Shown: one piece after another, positions 46,620-57,559 of the stretch
Layout of the letters: each line of letters starts with the position of its first letter
How positions within the stretch are numbered: position 1 is the first letter of the stretch
Assembly (NCBI GenBank): GCA_031841125.1
Contig: CM063112.1
Location: 64,533,722 to 64,597,721 of the forward strand
Source: Acanthococcus lagerstroemiae
Lineage: Eukaryota; Arthropoda; Insecta; Hemiptera; Eriococcidae
Direction: 5' to 3'
Length of the DNA: 64,000 bases
The notes under the pieces: model-generated
The model's input: the letters and a program-made list of their open reading frames with translations, nothing else
Databases searched by the model: none
Told to the model about the DNA's origin: nothing
Position numbers and translations under genes: made by a program

Positions 46620-48300
46620 ACTGTTAAGTGTCTCGCTAAATTAGAAAAAAAAAAAAAAAAACTTTTGAAGGATGAAATTATTGTTGGGTAAAACGCAGCG
46701 TATCGGAGGAATGACTTAAGACTGTCTGTACACATATTCGTTTACCGTATGACCAACAGTCTTACCAATATATTTAAAAAATTACACCCATCGCTACATT
46801 GCTATAGATGCGATTGCCATCAGGGCCAAAGGGCGATCTTAATATTACTTGCTGCACAAGTTTGAATCTGCCATGCCAATCGCAAAAATGTCAAAATTGG
46901 CGTGAAAAACTAGAAAAAATATTTCACTTTCTAGATTTTCTCACTATAAAATGGTTCAGGGTTAAGATTTCACTAGCCGTTGAATTTTTTGGGGAGAGAA
47001 AGCATGGCTAAAGACTCTCGCTGTACTTTGAAGTGTCACTAAATCGTTTTTTATTAGTTTTTCTTTAAGAAAATTTAGTACAGCAGATGCCGATAATACT
47101 ATGAACTCGGGACCGTTCACAACTGGAAATTTTTTCTCAATTTTAGCTGTGAAATCTGTATAGGTGTTAGAGGATGTATTCTTCTAATATAGAATGTTGA
47201 ACGAGACCACCATATTATACAGGAGGTTCATCTTAGAAGATCGTATTTATTGTATTCGAAAGTAGAATTTAAGAGTAATGGTTTGTGTTTCTTTGATAAC
47301 ACACTTAGGTTTCAGTTGTACATTTGTGTATTTATAGTAGGCTGGAGTACTTACTTGTGGCCACTTTGAGAGAATTTTTCAACTTAGAGTTTATAATACA
47401 AGTCAAGTACGAACGAATCCTTTAACTAATGCATAATGTATTCTGTATTGATTCATCACACAATTGTTAATCCAAATCGTTTTTTTTTTTTAGAACACGA
47501 GTAAAAAATTACAACTTTGATATGAAGAGAAAAAACCGAAAATACTCTTTTGTGGCCATTCTTGTCCGATAGTGACCATTGTCAGTTATTACCATTTTCC
47601 ACAAGTTCTTGTATATCATCGAGAGTGGAACCAGTCACAAGCAATAGTGTCCGTCCCCTTGCAGTGGACGAGGCAGTCAGTGATTAATATAGTGGAGTCC
47701 GAATTCTCTTAAAGTCTTCATTTCATCGGTTCTTTCCTTCCATTGATTTGTTGACATTGACTAAGACTTTGAAATCTGTGATAGCTACCCTCTCAGTACT
47801 GGGTCCATAATTCGTGTGGTTGCATTGGTGTACGTATGAGCAATCGAAGGTCCTTCTTTACTAGTCTTCTCTATTACGTTGCCACTAAGGTTTGGGACTA
47901 ATACTTTACTAAGGGATACATACTGGATATAGGGGTTGCGAATAAGTTCCAAAAGAAGCTAGCTGCTTTTGGATCTACGTAGTCTTCCTGAGTTGATCAA
48001 TGGCCACGGAATATTGTGGCCCTAACTGTTACGTTGTAGAGTCTAGGGCCCTATTATGGACTTACGTGATATTAGGAAAGACAATAGGTAGGGAACCTTT
48101 CAGAAATGTTTGTCCTTACCTAAAGGGTCAGTCTCCCGGACTTATCGCTTCGAAGAAGAGTACAAAAGTTTCTCAGTTCCTTCTGTGATCCACCCTGGTG
48201 CTTTCTGATAGTACGGACCTCTTTTTTTGCTGTGTCGCTGACGCAACAACCTTACAACCAAACTGACAGTATGTGACTTGAATCAACGATTTTATTCCTG
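46620..48300. other. Non-coding DNA, no clear feature
   Basis: AT-rich sequence. The minus strand between 48,240 and 47,550 has a somewhat protein-like base pattern but is broken by stops in all frames and matches nothing I can name. Confidence 0.35.
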
Positions 48301-48304
48301 TTTT

Positions 48305-48817
48305 TTAAGGGCACGTCCATTGATTACGTGAGGTGTTCAGAGGGGAGGAGGTCGAGCTGAATCTCACCTAATCTCACGCGGGGAGAGAGGTCTCGACAAA
48401 TAATACGTAATTTTTTTCCCTGTAAAAAACAGTGTACAATTGCAAGAAAATTATAGATAAAATAAAAGTAAAACGTGTTTTTTTACTAAAATATGGCAAA
48501 ATCTGATACGATAATATTTATCGTTGCTATCCGAACGCCGCAAAGCAGGGTAGCCCTTCGATTGTTTAGCTGTGATCTTAGACTACGATCGAAACAATCT
48601 TAAATACTAGTCTTCACTAGTGTTAAATGAAAATAATGCAAATTGTGTTGTTTAAATAACTCCAACACATTTACACTGAAATTACAAATTTTGAAAAATT
48701 CCACGTGAGATATGGGGTCGGCAAAGAGGGTCGAGCCAAATCTCACGACATCTGACCAGGGGGAGGGGGTCAGAAAATCGTCAAAAACGCCTCACGTAAT
48801 TAATGGATGCCCCCTAA
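48305..48817. mobile_element. TIR element, about 510 bp, TIR GGGC(A)CGTCCATTGATTACGTGAGG
   Basis: The left end TTAAGGGCACGTCCATTGAT then TACGTGAGG mirrors the right end CCTCACGTAATTAATGGATG then CCCCCTAA, about 28 bases with few mismatches. Inside each end are matching subterminal G-rich words (GGGGAGGAGGTCGAGC, GAGGGTCGAGCCAAATCTCA). No coding content. TTAA at the left border hints at a TTAA-targeting family, but the right border reads CTAAG. Confidence 0.7.
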
Positions 48818-48824
48818 GTGATGA

Positions 48825-50640
48825 ATGTCAGGCACGTATTTCACCATTTCGGAGAACAGAAAAATAATTTCCGATTTCATTAAGAAAAATCGTTCTCCAA
48901 AAAATCCTAATTCCTTAAAATTATTCTCCAATCTTAAAATCGTACTACATTTGTTGCAGGCGAGATCTGGGAGCAAAGCAGGTGCTACTTACACCCGCCT
49001 GCAGCCCCGTATGTTCTCCTTCTAAGCTTGATCCTTCACGGTGGGGCTTTTCAAGGATATATCGTGTCTTATATCTCCGAGCAGCCATATTTATGTATAT
49101 CCTCGATGTGGAAATGTTCGACTGTAAATCTGTGTATTTCCTTTGTCCAAGACGTCTTCAGTGAATCGATCATAGTGCGTGCGCGGTTCATTGTCTTGAC
49201 CACTGACGACAGGACAGAGTGTATTTGTACACTTCTTGAAGATACTAGCTAAGGTTTGAAACGGAATGTGAATCTTTATTGGCTTGAAGTGCTCTGTATC
49301 ATTGTAAAGATTCTGCGTCAAATGGACTAGAATCATTTTCTCACAAATTTTATGGTATTTTCTCGCGATTCTATAACACACCTCGGCAACTAAGCGTCAT
49401 CGTACCCAATTTGGAGAAGGAAATGTTCTGGACAGCATTGTCGTTTACAGCTGATTTTTTAGAATTAATATCTCGCTAAGTTAGCTGTCTTTAATAGGAA
49501 AAAAAAAAAAAAAATGTCCATCGTGTTCTACTCATCTAGCACTATCCGATGGTATACATAACTCCATACGCTCAGAAATGTCGCTTTGTTGGCTTTGCGT
49601 ATTAGGGTCCAATTTACTTACGGAGTCATGTCCGAGAATCAAGGATTAGTTGGTTAGTAACTTGAGTTAATTCGAAGAAATGGCAACATTTGTCGTAACA
49701 AGAACTAAGAAAAAATGGGGGGGGTGGACAATTTTTTATTATGGCCTCTACTGCTCCCTCCTCTCCCTGCCAACTAAAGTAAGTAAACACTTGTTACAAC
49801 TACGATCAGCCAATGGGAAACATTTTTGTAACAGAAATTCGGAAAGCCATATGCCACGTATTTCGGATAAAGTCGCTTGTCAGCCGTATTCGAGATGCCT
49901 ACAAATGAGTTTATATGCAACCTTTTCAACTTGAGCGTTCATTGGCGCAGGAGTAAAACTTATTAAGGCAGATATAGTTTTCGATCCCTAATGGTTGGTT
50001 GATAGTAAAATCTGCGCGTCATTTTTTGTTTCTCGTTCGCGACATTTAAGAAAATGAGAGATGGTAGAGCTGGGTAAATGAGGTTCATACGATAATTAGA
50101 ATAATCGCGGGAGGGAATTTATCGAAATTCTTGCCCGACAATCGATCCATTTTCTTGTTGTTTTTCCTGTTCTAATTCAGAAGAGTGTATCCTCTTTTCT
50201 CCTACGAGTGGCATCATACTTATTCAGTGTTCCTGAAAATTCTCTTTCCTGTTGCACCCTCTCCGCAATTCTTGCGAATCTCATGTAGATGCATTCGCTT
50301 AATACCTGATGAATAATAGCGATGCACGTGCCGGATAATTTGAAATCGAATCGTATCGCTGGAATTGAAATCCCCCTTTCTTGTCAATCAACGAGCGTAC
50401 AAGAGACGACAGTTTACGAGGAAATTATATGCCGTCGTCCACATTTATGAAGGCTGAATTGCTTCGAGCACGTTTAGCCTTTTTTTCTTCTTCTTCGTTT
50501 TTGTTCGCTATTGCAACAAATACAAATCTCATCTTCGGTTGCGTTGCCTACGCTGTCAAACAATGGTTTATATATTTTTTTTTTTTTCGTGTTACGCTGC
50601 GTAGAGTCCCTTTACACGAGTACGTACATTTTTAAGGGAT
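48825..50640. other. Non-coding DNA, no clear feature
   Basis: Short frames only, none with a recognisable domain. Contains poly-A (49,498-49,514) and poly-T (50,574-50,588) runs. Confidence 0.4.
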
Positions 50641-51560
50641 ATAGACGAGTAAATAATGGAAACAATGAATTATAACATCACTGGTTATGCTCAATGTGCG
50701 CCCTAATAATGATAGAAGTAATAATAATAATTATAATGGAAAACACTCAATTTGATAGTCGACCGAATCTACCTGTACTTACCTTATTCATACAGCGTAC
50801 ATCGGCCTTGCCAATTAATAATTCGTAGTTACGGAGAAGGCTAATTGACGTTACAAAGTGGGTTTATTATCGTTGATTAGGCAGTATGAGCCGTGCGCCT
50901 CTTAGCTGTATAGGTATAGGTCTTCAGCACGAAAAGTGTAGACGTATGTATTGCAAATAAATCCGCCGAGTTGCATCGGAGAAAATCGTACGATTTCATC
51001 GAGTTATCTACGGACAACGCGGTTGCCTCTTTCCCTTTTGCCATGCTTGAAACTTCTCCTCATCTCTTGGGCGGAGTTCCAGTACAATGAAAGGAGACGA
51101 ATTCGCCAACCACGAGTTTCAATCTTCTCGTAATCAGCGCACCGATAGTGGACTAATTAACCTGAACATACGAGCTCATTGGGTTCCTTAAGCCGCAAAT
51201 AACTCAGATCGGCATTCCAGAGGTTGGCTGGAGGGCAAAGAGTGAAACGTTCTACCGTTCTCGGTGAGCCGGTAGATAGACTGTTTATGCATAACTCGGG
51301 TTAATTAATGCCGACTCCGTATAATACGCGGGTAAACCATGTTTATTCGCGCACGATCGTTAATAGCGCGTAAATAAATTAAAAAACGACCCGGTCGGTG
51401 TCTCCGCTCCCCGACATAATCAAATGATATTGTTGGTGGACTACAGGCCGACTAAATATCTTACGCGTCCAGGCTAATTCGGGGGGAGAATATTTAAATG
51501 CGACTCGACCCTTGTTTTAATTTTTCTCGCTTTATAGAAGGTCGCCGTTGGTCAAATTTG
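50640..51560. promoter_or_regulatory. Candidate conserved non-coding / enhancer-like DNA
   Basis: Non-repetitive DNA with higher CpG content than its surroundings and many homeodomain-type cores: CCAATTAATAATTCG (50,813), GACTAATTAACC (51,152), GGTTAATTAATGCC (51,299), plus TTATGCATAA (51,285). It has no coding frame. This is the composition expected of developmental cis-regulatory DNA, but conservation cannot be assessed from one sequence. Confidence 0.3.
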
Positions 51561-51659
51561 TTCCCTGATAAATAGTCGTCACATTATGTTCCTCCGTAGA
51601 ATACGCTCGCACTTTTAATGTACATCAGATTTCAAAATAGCGCACACACGAAGCTGTGT

Positions 51660-52030
51660 CAGCGAAGATACAATGTATTTGCGACTTTTCTCAATAGCTC
51701 TCGAATGTGTGAAAGTTGAAATACTTCTAGTATTATTAGTCTTAAAATGTAGGCACTGAAGAACCAAACCTTCTATAGTAAGAAATAACATTCCGTCCGT
51801 TTTGCTGTATCTTTCCCGGTTCTAAAGAAAAGCACGTTTCTTCTAGGTGACATAGCAGTTTTATCCAAGACTGTATCCTTTTACCAAAATTTCAATCCGT
51901 TTTACTCCATCTAACTCCAATCCAAATTAATCCTCGTTTTTCCATTAAAAATTAACTTACCTTCAAACTTTGTTGAGCAGTTTTGCATCAGTGATATTTG
52001 GGTTGCCTATTCCATTCTTTTGCGGCGTTC
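51660..52030 (+). repeat. Interspersed repeat R, copy A (uninterrupted)
   Basis: Non-coding repeat carrying in order GTAGGCACTGAAGAACCAA, CCGTCCGTTTTGCTGTATCT, AGCACGTTTCTTCTAGGTGA, CCAAAATTTCAATCCGTTTT and a segment ending TTCTTTTGCGGCG. Copies B and C, both broken by transposons, lie downstream in the same orientation. This copy gives the pre-insertion order. Confidence 0.75.
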
Positions 52031-52049
52031 ATTATTGGCTTATTTGAAC

Positions 52050-52680
52050 AATAGGGCTTTTCCAGTACTCCATGTTGCATACGTATTCGCCTCTCCTGTT
52101 ATCAAGTTGGTAGCATATGATAACAGAATTTGATGTGTGAATTGGGCCCCAGTAGGATGGATACTTGAAAACGCGGGAGATCAGAATTTTTTGAGAAAGT
52201 TTGAATTCTTTCAGCAACGCAAACGTTGCTGAACTGCACTGACGTCATCAATTTTACTTGATTTACAGAGTAAAATACAACACAGTATAGTAAGTAGTAC
52301 TATAATTCCCTCCAGGATCCCCGTTACTACATTTTTTGTACAAAATACTGTACAAATTTCTCTCAGTGTGCATTGCCGAAAATGTAAGTCAAAAATCAAA
52401 CTGTTGCTTAATGAAATCGATGATCATACGATAAGACCATGAGAAATGATCAAAAAAACGAAAATTTCGAGCAGAGAAGACAGACGAGGTATCATAACCA
52501 CCATAAGGTGCGACATGAAAAACGAAACTCAAAACTCACTGCGGTACAACTATAATAATTACGAAATTACGATTATGTCCTTATCATACACTACTAACTT
52601 GATAACAGGACAGGCGAATAAGTATGCAATATGGAGTACTGGAAAAGCCCTAAATATCGATACATGTATTATTATGTCAC
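52050..52680. repeat. Long inverted repeat with spacer
   Basis: 52,055-52,135 (AGGGCTTTTCCAGTACTCCA, TTATCAAGTTGGTAG) is the reverse complement of about 52,570-52,655 (ACTAACTTGATAACAGGACA, GAGTACTGGAAAAGCCCT). The intervening 430 bases contain a perfect small hairpin TCAGCAACG…CGTTGCTGA at 52,212-52,232. The right arm runs into repeat R copy B, and a related GTACTGGAAAGC word precedes copy C at 57,566, so the arms probably belong to the R family. Confidence 0.6.
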
Positions 52681-53004
52681 GTGAAAGTGAAAAATGCCTC
52701 CGGCACTATATTCTCAAAATATAGGTATTGAACAGCTAGGGCTTGCAAACTTTTGTCCGTTTTGTTTTATATCTCTCACGTTCTTGAGAAAAACACTTTT
52801 CCTGTATAAAATGTCAGTCTTATCCAAAATTGTCTCTGTTAGGAGCAGAACGCGAAAACGGCCACTGAGCAAAAAAAATTACCACAACGCGTTGTGACAA
52901 CTGATGTAGGACAAATCGCGTTCTGGTCAATTCAAAGCAACCAAAACGCGTCGTGGAAGTCATTAAATACCTCAAGTACACGCACATTGCGTTGTGGTAC
53001 AAAA

Positions 53005-53990
53005 GAAGAGCATAGAAACTAACTTCAACACGTTGGTGCACGGAAAACCTGGACACTCACAGAGCCAGGATTCGGTGGAACGTTCTAATCAGGATATTCG
53101 TGATATACGTGTCACATGGATGAGCGACAATCAACAGTTAACATGGTCAGAAGGCCTTCGATTCATCCACAGTAAGAAAAATTGAGCCCTACATGTGGAT
53201 GTGGGTACGAGAGGCTATATTCGGAAGTGCACAGAGGATAGGACTGGTAACTCGGCATTGACTGAAGATATGTACGACTCCATCAGCACTGAAGAAGAAC
53301 TCTAAGCACTACTGGAAATACACAACGACGACAGTGATGTGAGTGGTCATGAAGGAGAGCCGGATGAGGTTACCGTAAGAGACGTTCTTTGCATAATCTG
53401 TGAGAAGAGTGTGGCCAATTCGAAGGAATGTTCGTTTGGTAATGAACGCATTCACGCACAGTGTGGCGAATATGCGGAAGACGTACTCATTTGTAGTCTT
53501 TGCAAACGAAAGAATGACATTAACAGTCAGCGTGAAGGCGCCAAGAAAGGACTACAGGGACAAGCTGAAAGAATGCTCAAGTTATCGAATGCTAAACTTC
53601 CACCGGTTGTGGTTGGTCAGAATGTTGTGGTCCGCCATCCAGATGTCGACCGAGGTCGTCTTGTCCTTAGAAGTGTTCTAGCAGTTGTTGTCGACATGAA
53701 TTCTTCTAGTATGTATAGGTTTTGGGTACTAAGGAAGGTAATACTGATCTTTATATACTTGAAATGAAATCACTGCTGCTGACAGCGATTTCATTACTCC
53801 CGCTGGTGTTCCCGCTGCGTCAATATCTTTGCGCTCAGCATCTGTACTATCGTCCGGCAGCCAACAAGGTTTCGTACACTGTACTTGTCAAAGATATTGC
53901 ATCGATAAAAAGTGTAAAGGCAGAAATACCGGCGTCCTTTGTAATTCAAATGCCACAACAATCAGCATGTGAGAATGAGTAGTCAGGTTT
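53005..53990 (+). pseudogene. 3' half of a Ginger/KRBA2-like integrase gene, decayed
   Basis: Reading rightward with two stops and frameshifts, the sequence encodes HGKPGHSQSQDSVERSNQDI and WSEGLRFIH (the end of an integrase core with its catalytic glutamate in SVER), then a CxxC zinc-binding module (53,391-53,510: CIICEKS, CSLCKR), AERMLKLSNAKLPP and VRHPDVDRGR, and finally, after a shift near 53,715, QQGFVHCTCQRYCIDKKCKG with C-rich ends. This order matches integrase-derived transposases related to vertebrate KRBA2/SCAND3 and Ginger-type elements. The first two catalytic aspartates and the N-terminus are absent. It lies between two copies of the outer subterminal motif, so it may be captured or inserted cargo. 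Confidence 0.78.
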
Positions 53991-54578
53991 TTGAATCTCT
54001 ATGGTTTTTTTCTCTCAGATTAGTTTTTACTGTTTTTTCAGATTAGTTTTACTTTTTTCTGTACTTCTACCATTTTACATTAAAATAATTATTTGGTTCC
54101 CACAACGCATTCTGGCATACTCTCTTTCCACAACCTGTTCCAGCGGTTCATTTATTCGGCTGTAGGTGAGTTGCGGCCCAAATCTTTTTTGTACCTTTTT
54201 TATGAAGTGAGTTGCGGCCCAGACTTTCTATAGAAGTGAGTGAGTTGCGGCCCGCTTAGTTTATTAGATCCTTGATTTTGCTCGTCATTTTCGTACTTCT
54301 ACAGTTATAATATCCTTGCACACTTTTGCTCACCATCGCGTTCGTTCAACTCAATCTAATCTCTCTTCGATTACAATGTTTGTTGATTCATGCACACTTC
54401 GTCATGGTAAAACAGTTTATTCATTTCACACTCTGCCTTGTTTACACTTGATCACAATCTTATTGTATTCCAGCTTGTTTTCGCTTCTTGGTCCACTTGT
54501 CGATTTTTGTATTCTGGGTCATTAGAGGATGTCGATTTCACCTGGGCCAAAGTTGATGGCGAAAAATTCAACAAGTAG

Positions 54579-55096
54579 GCCTCACTCGACTTTACAAGGC
54601 ACAACCTAGTACACCAGAAAGTTCATTTTTAAAATACTTCTTTGGACTACCTTTTTTACACCCTGACAAGATTTTGGATTGTTTTACAGAAGATTTCATG
54701 CCTCTATTCCCAGCAGAAGACGAAAAGATTGAGCAGTTTACTGACTACATTTTCAATACATATATTTCTCCTGATGCAACATTTTCTCCCTCTGTTTGGG
54801 CAGACTACTCCGCTAACTGTAATCGAACCACTAATAGCTGTGAAAGCTTTCATTCCAAGTTGAACGGCTCCTTCTACAACAGCCATCCCAATGTCTATCA
54901 CTTAATCGACGTACTGCTAGACATACAGACAGATACTTACACAAAATGCAGAAGTAAGGCACATTGCAGAGGCAGAAAGAAAATTTGCGACAAAGAAGCG
55001 TTCATACGGGAGCAGATGACCAAACTGGAGCAACGACAACTGACTCGATTCGAGTTTGTAAAAATATTATGGTTCAAGTTTTTACCAAAGCCTTAA
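54579..55096 (+). pseudogene. MULE-type transposase C-terminal fragment
   Basis: An open frame of about 170 codons reading LTRLYKAQPSTPESSFLKYF, FGLPFLHPDK, a middle region with VWADYSANCNRTTNSCESFH and SKLNGSFYNSHPNVYHLID, and ending LPKP before TAA. The TTNSCESFHSKLN plus HPNVYHLIDVLL block matches the C-terminal part of MULE transposases common in aphids and other insects. The DDE catalytic portion upstream and any FLYWCH finger are missing, and the preceding 400 bases are not coding, so no active enzyme is made. It sits between the two sets of GTGAGTTGCGGCCC motifs. Confidence 0.72.
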
Positions 55097-55532
55097 TTAA
55101 ATTACAGAACTATTTCTTTAGATAATAATTTTATGTTTATGATGAAATATTTTCAGTCAACCTCCTCATGGTGTCTCCTGGGTCACGCTAATAGACTGAA
55201 TTCAGCTTGTGCTTGTGAGGGTTGGCCGCAATTCACCCATGGGGAAAGAAAAACTGGGCCGCAACTCACCCCTATTTCCAGCGTCTGGCCGCAACTCACC
55301 GACACCGATTTATTCTAGCACAACGCGTTATGCCTTTTTTGACCCAAGAGAACGCGTTCTGACTCATTTTCCTTCAACATTATGCGTTGTGGCCGGTTTC
55401 ACTGCTATCAAAGGCACAAAACGCGTCGTGGTCAGTATTTTTGCTCAGTGGCCGTTTTCGCTTTCTGCTCCTAACATCTCCACTTACCAAAATTTCAAAA
55501 CCGTTTTATTTGCCATCAGCCCGAAGCTGTGT

Positions 55533-57400
55533 GGGTAATTCTAAAAAAAAAAGCAATTTTCACAGAGTAAAATTTTCCATTCAAAAAGTTTCTGTTTGGG
55601 GGAATTTGAAGGTGGAATTTTTGTTTGTGTGTCCCACAAGACATAAACACCCTTCTGCTCAATTCATGTTGACCAGAGGAGGGGGCAGAGCATTTAAAAA
55701 TATTATCTATCCACGGCATGAGAACTTCTCATGCCGTGGCTATTCTCCAATGCCGTGGCTCAGTAAAAATGAACCACAGCATTGGATATTCTTATGCCGT
55801 GGCCAAATGTTATTCTACTTCAACCCTTCAACATGAAGAGAAGATATATTATGCTGTTGTATTTAACCTGTTGGAGAACAATGACCAACGTTTATTAGGT
55901 AAGTATTGAATGGTGGGGACTAGTTGAAAAATTATACATATTATAGGTATTACAATTTATGTATATGTTTCATTCCAGGTTGAAATTGTGTTAAAAACTT
56001 ACCCACTTATCTCAGTGCAAAAATTATGTGGAGAACCATGTTTTAGGAGTAAGGTACCAGACTGCAGTTGAATCCCATACAAGGGACAGGTAATGAAACA
56101 GTCACAATATTTTGAAAAATCTTGTTAAGTTGATTTTGAAATGAGATTAGGACAATACTCATTAATCAAACAAAAAATTAACACAGAGAAATAGCCTTAG
56201 ACTTATTCTGACTAAAAATTTAGGACCACTTTCATAAAATCACGGAATTTCTCACTTAAAATTACTAAATAAATCTTTGATATTTACGACTAGTAGACAA
56301 AATTATTATATTTAAACAAAAACTCAATGAACAAACTTGTAAAAATATCAAAATACTCTCTAAGCAAGATGAGACACTTTTGCATGAAATGAAATGTTTT
56401 TCTTAATATTATTTAGTTAATACTTAACATAAAATTTTGGATAAGACTCGTTTACATACATTGGATCATTTTTGATACCTAGCAGTCGCTTCCTCTCGGC
56501 AATTTTCTTTCGCTTCATTCGTTCTTTATGGGAAAGGGCCACTGATAAACAAATGTAAGCATGTTTAAATGTACAAGTACATACATTTCACTTTCAAAAT
56601 CTCATGTCGTGGTTATCACTTTCCAATGCCGTGGTCAATGGAAGCAGCTTATGCCACGACATAAGAGACAAAAAGAAAGACACGACATTGAAAAATTTTC
56701 AATAATTCTATTTTTCTACAGCCTTAAAGTATTTTCGAAGCTACTTTTTAATCTTAATTTAATCACACGTACTAATTAAGTGTTCTCCTTCTTGTTTCAG
56801 GTGAAAATCCTATCATTTTGGCGGAGAACGAACAGCCACGCTATCGGATACCAAAAATTGTACACAACACTAATTTCACTGATTTATTATTACAGAATCG
56901 AGAAGGCGTACAGTATCCAAGATCTAAGATCACTATTCAAACGAAGCCATTCAGCTTCGCAGCCGCATGAAACATGTAAACAGTGTGCCAGAAGAAGCAA
57001 CTTAAAAAATGGCCACGGCATAGGAACAAAAACCCAGTTACTCAACTAAAAGCTCTCCTCTGGGTCACATAGAAAACTTTTTGTCCATTCTGTAGGTGTC
57101 TGTCTTTGCTTTAACCCTTCCAATAATATTTATATTGATTTCCCGTGAAATAATGCCTAATTAACATCATTATGGAGACTTTTATAAAATAAGGACTAGT
57201 GAGTTACAGCCACGGCATTGGAGATTTCGAGGATTCTGAAGGATTTTTTGAAATTAGGAGAGGGGGCATATTATTTCTAATTATTGAAAAAAGTGAGGGA
57301 CACGTTGCTCAACAACACAGTAAAAAAAAAAATGGAAAACGTGTTTAGTTGTTGAGAATTGCATTGGTACCTGAAAATTGCTTTTTTTTTAGAATTACCC
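55533..57400. mobile_element. TIR transposon with CCAATGCCGTGG motif arrays, non-autonomous
   Basis: 1,868 bp. The ends GGGTAATTCTAAAAAAAAAA then GCAATTTTCA mirror TGAAAATTGCTTTTTTTTTA then GAATTACCC. A possible 4-bp duplication GTGT flanks it. Inside are about 12 copies of a (C)CAATGCCGTGG(C) motif in both orientations: five at 55,711-55,802, five at 56,605-56,691 and single copies near 57,011 and 57,209. Adjacent inverted pairs form small palindromes (CCACGGCATGAG…CTCATGCCGTGG). No transposase domain is seen in the interior. Confidence 0.75.
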
Positions 57401-57559
57401 GTGTACGTTTTTCCATCCAGAAAATGTCAAATATTAGGCAATATCAAACACATTCGCATTTATGTTATTTAATTTGCCTATCCTACACGTCCGTGGCGTT
57501 ATCAATGTCTGTATTAGATGATAGAGGGGCGTACGGCGATTTAAACGATACAACATTAG

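Larger units (their letters stand above)
52838..55475. mobile_element. MULE-like DNA transposon with mirrored subterminal arrays
   Basis: 2,638 bp. The ends GTTAGGAGCAGAACGCGAAA and ACGGCCACTGAGCAAAAA recur inverted at 55,438-55,475 with one mismatch in 38. Next inside each end are four spaced copies of a CAACGCGTTGTGG-like motif (about 52,884-52,997 and, mirrored, 55,319-55,436). Further in are GTGAGTTGCGGCCC motifs, three at 54,166-54,254 and three mirrored at 55,224-55,299. The element holds a MULE-type transposase fragment and a fragment of an unrelated integrase gene. Flanks TTGTCTCT and ATCTCCACT show a diverged short target duplication when compared with an uninterrupted repeat copy. 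Many stops: inactive. Confidence 0.82.
52690..57440 (+). repeat. Interspersed repeat R, copy B, split by two transposons
   Basis: Three pieces of R in correct order: 52,690-52,837 (ATAGGTATTGAACAGCTAGG to TCCAAAATTGTCTCT), 55,476-55,532 (ATCTCCACTTACCAAAATTT to AAGCTGTGT) and 57,401-57,440 (GTGTACGTTTTTCCATCCAG). Comparison with copy A shows that 52,838-55,475 and 55,533-57,400 are insertions. Confidence 0.75.

Noticed and set aside
47550..48240. Minus-strand stretch with protein-like words that might be a decayed transposase
   Set aside because: Stops in every frame and only vague resemblance to piggyBac-type sequence; no TIR found around it.
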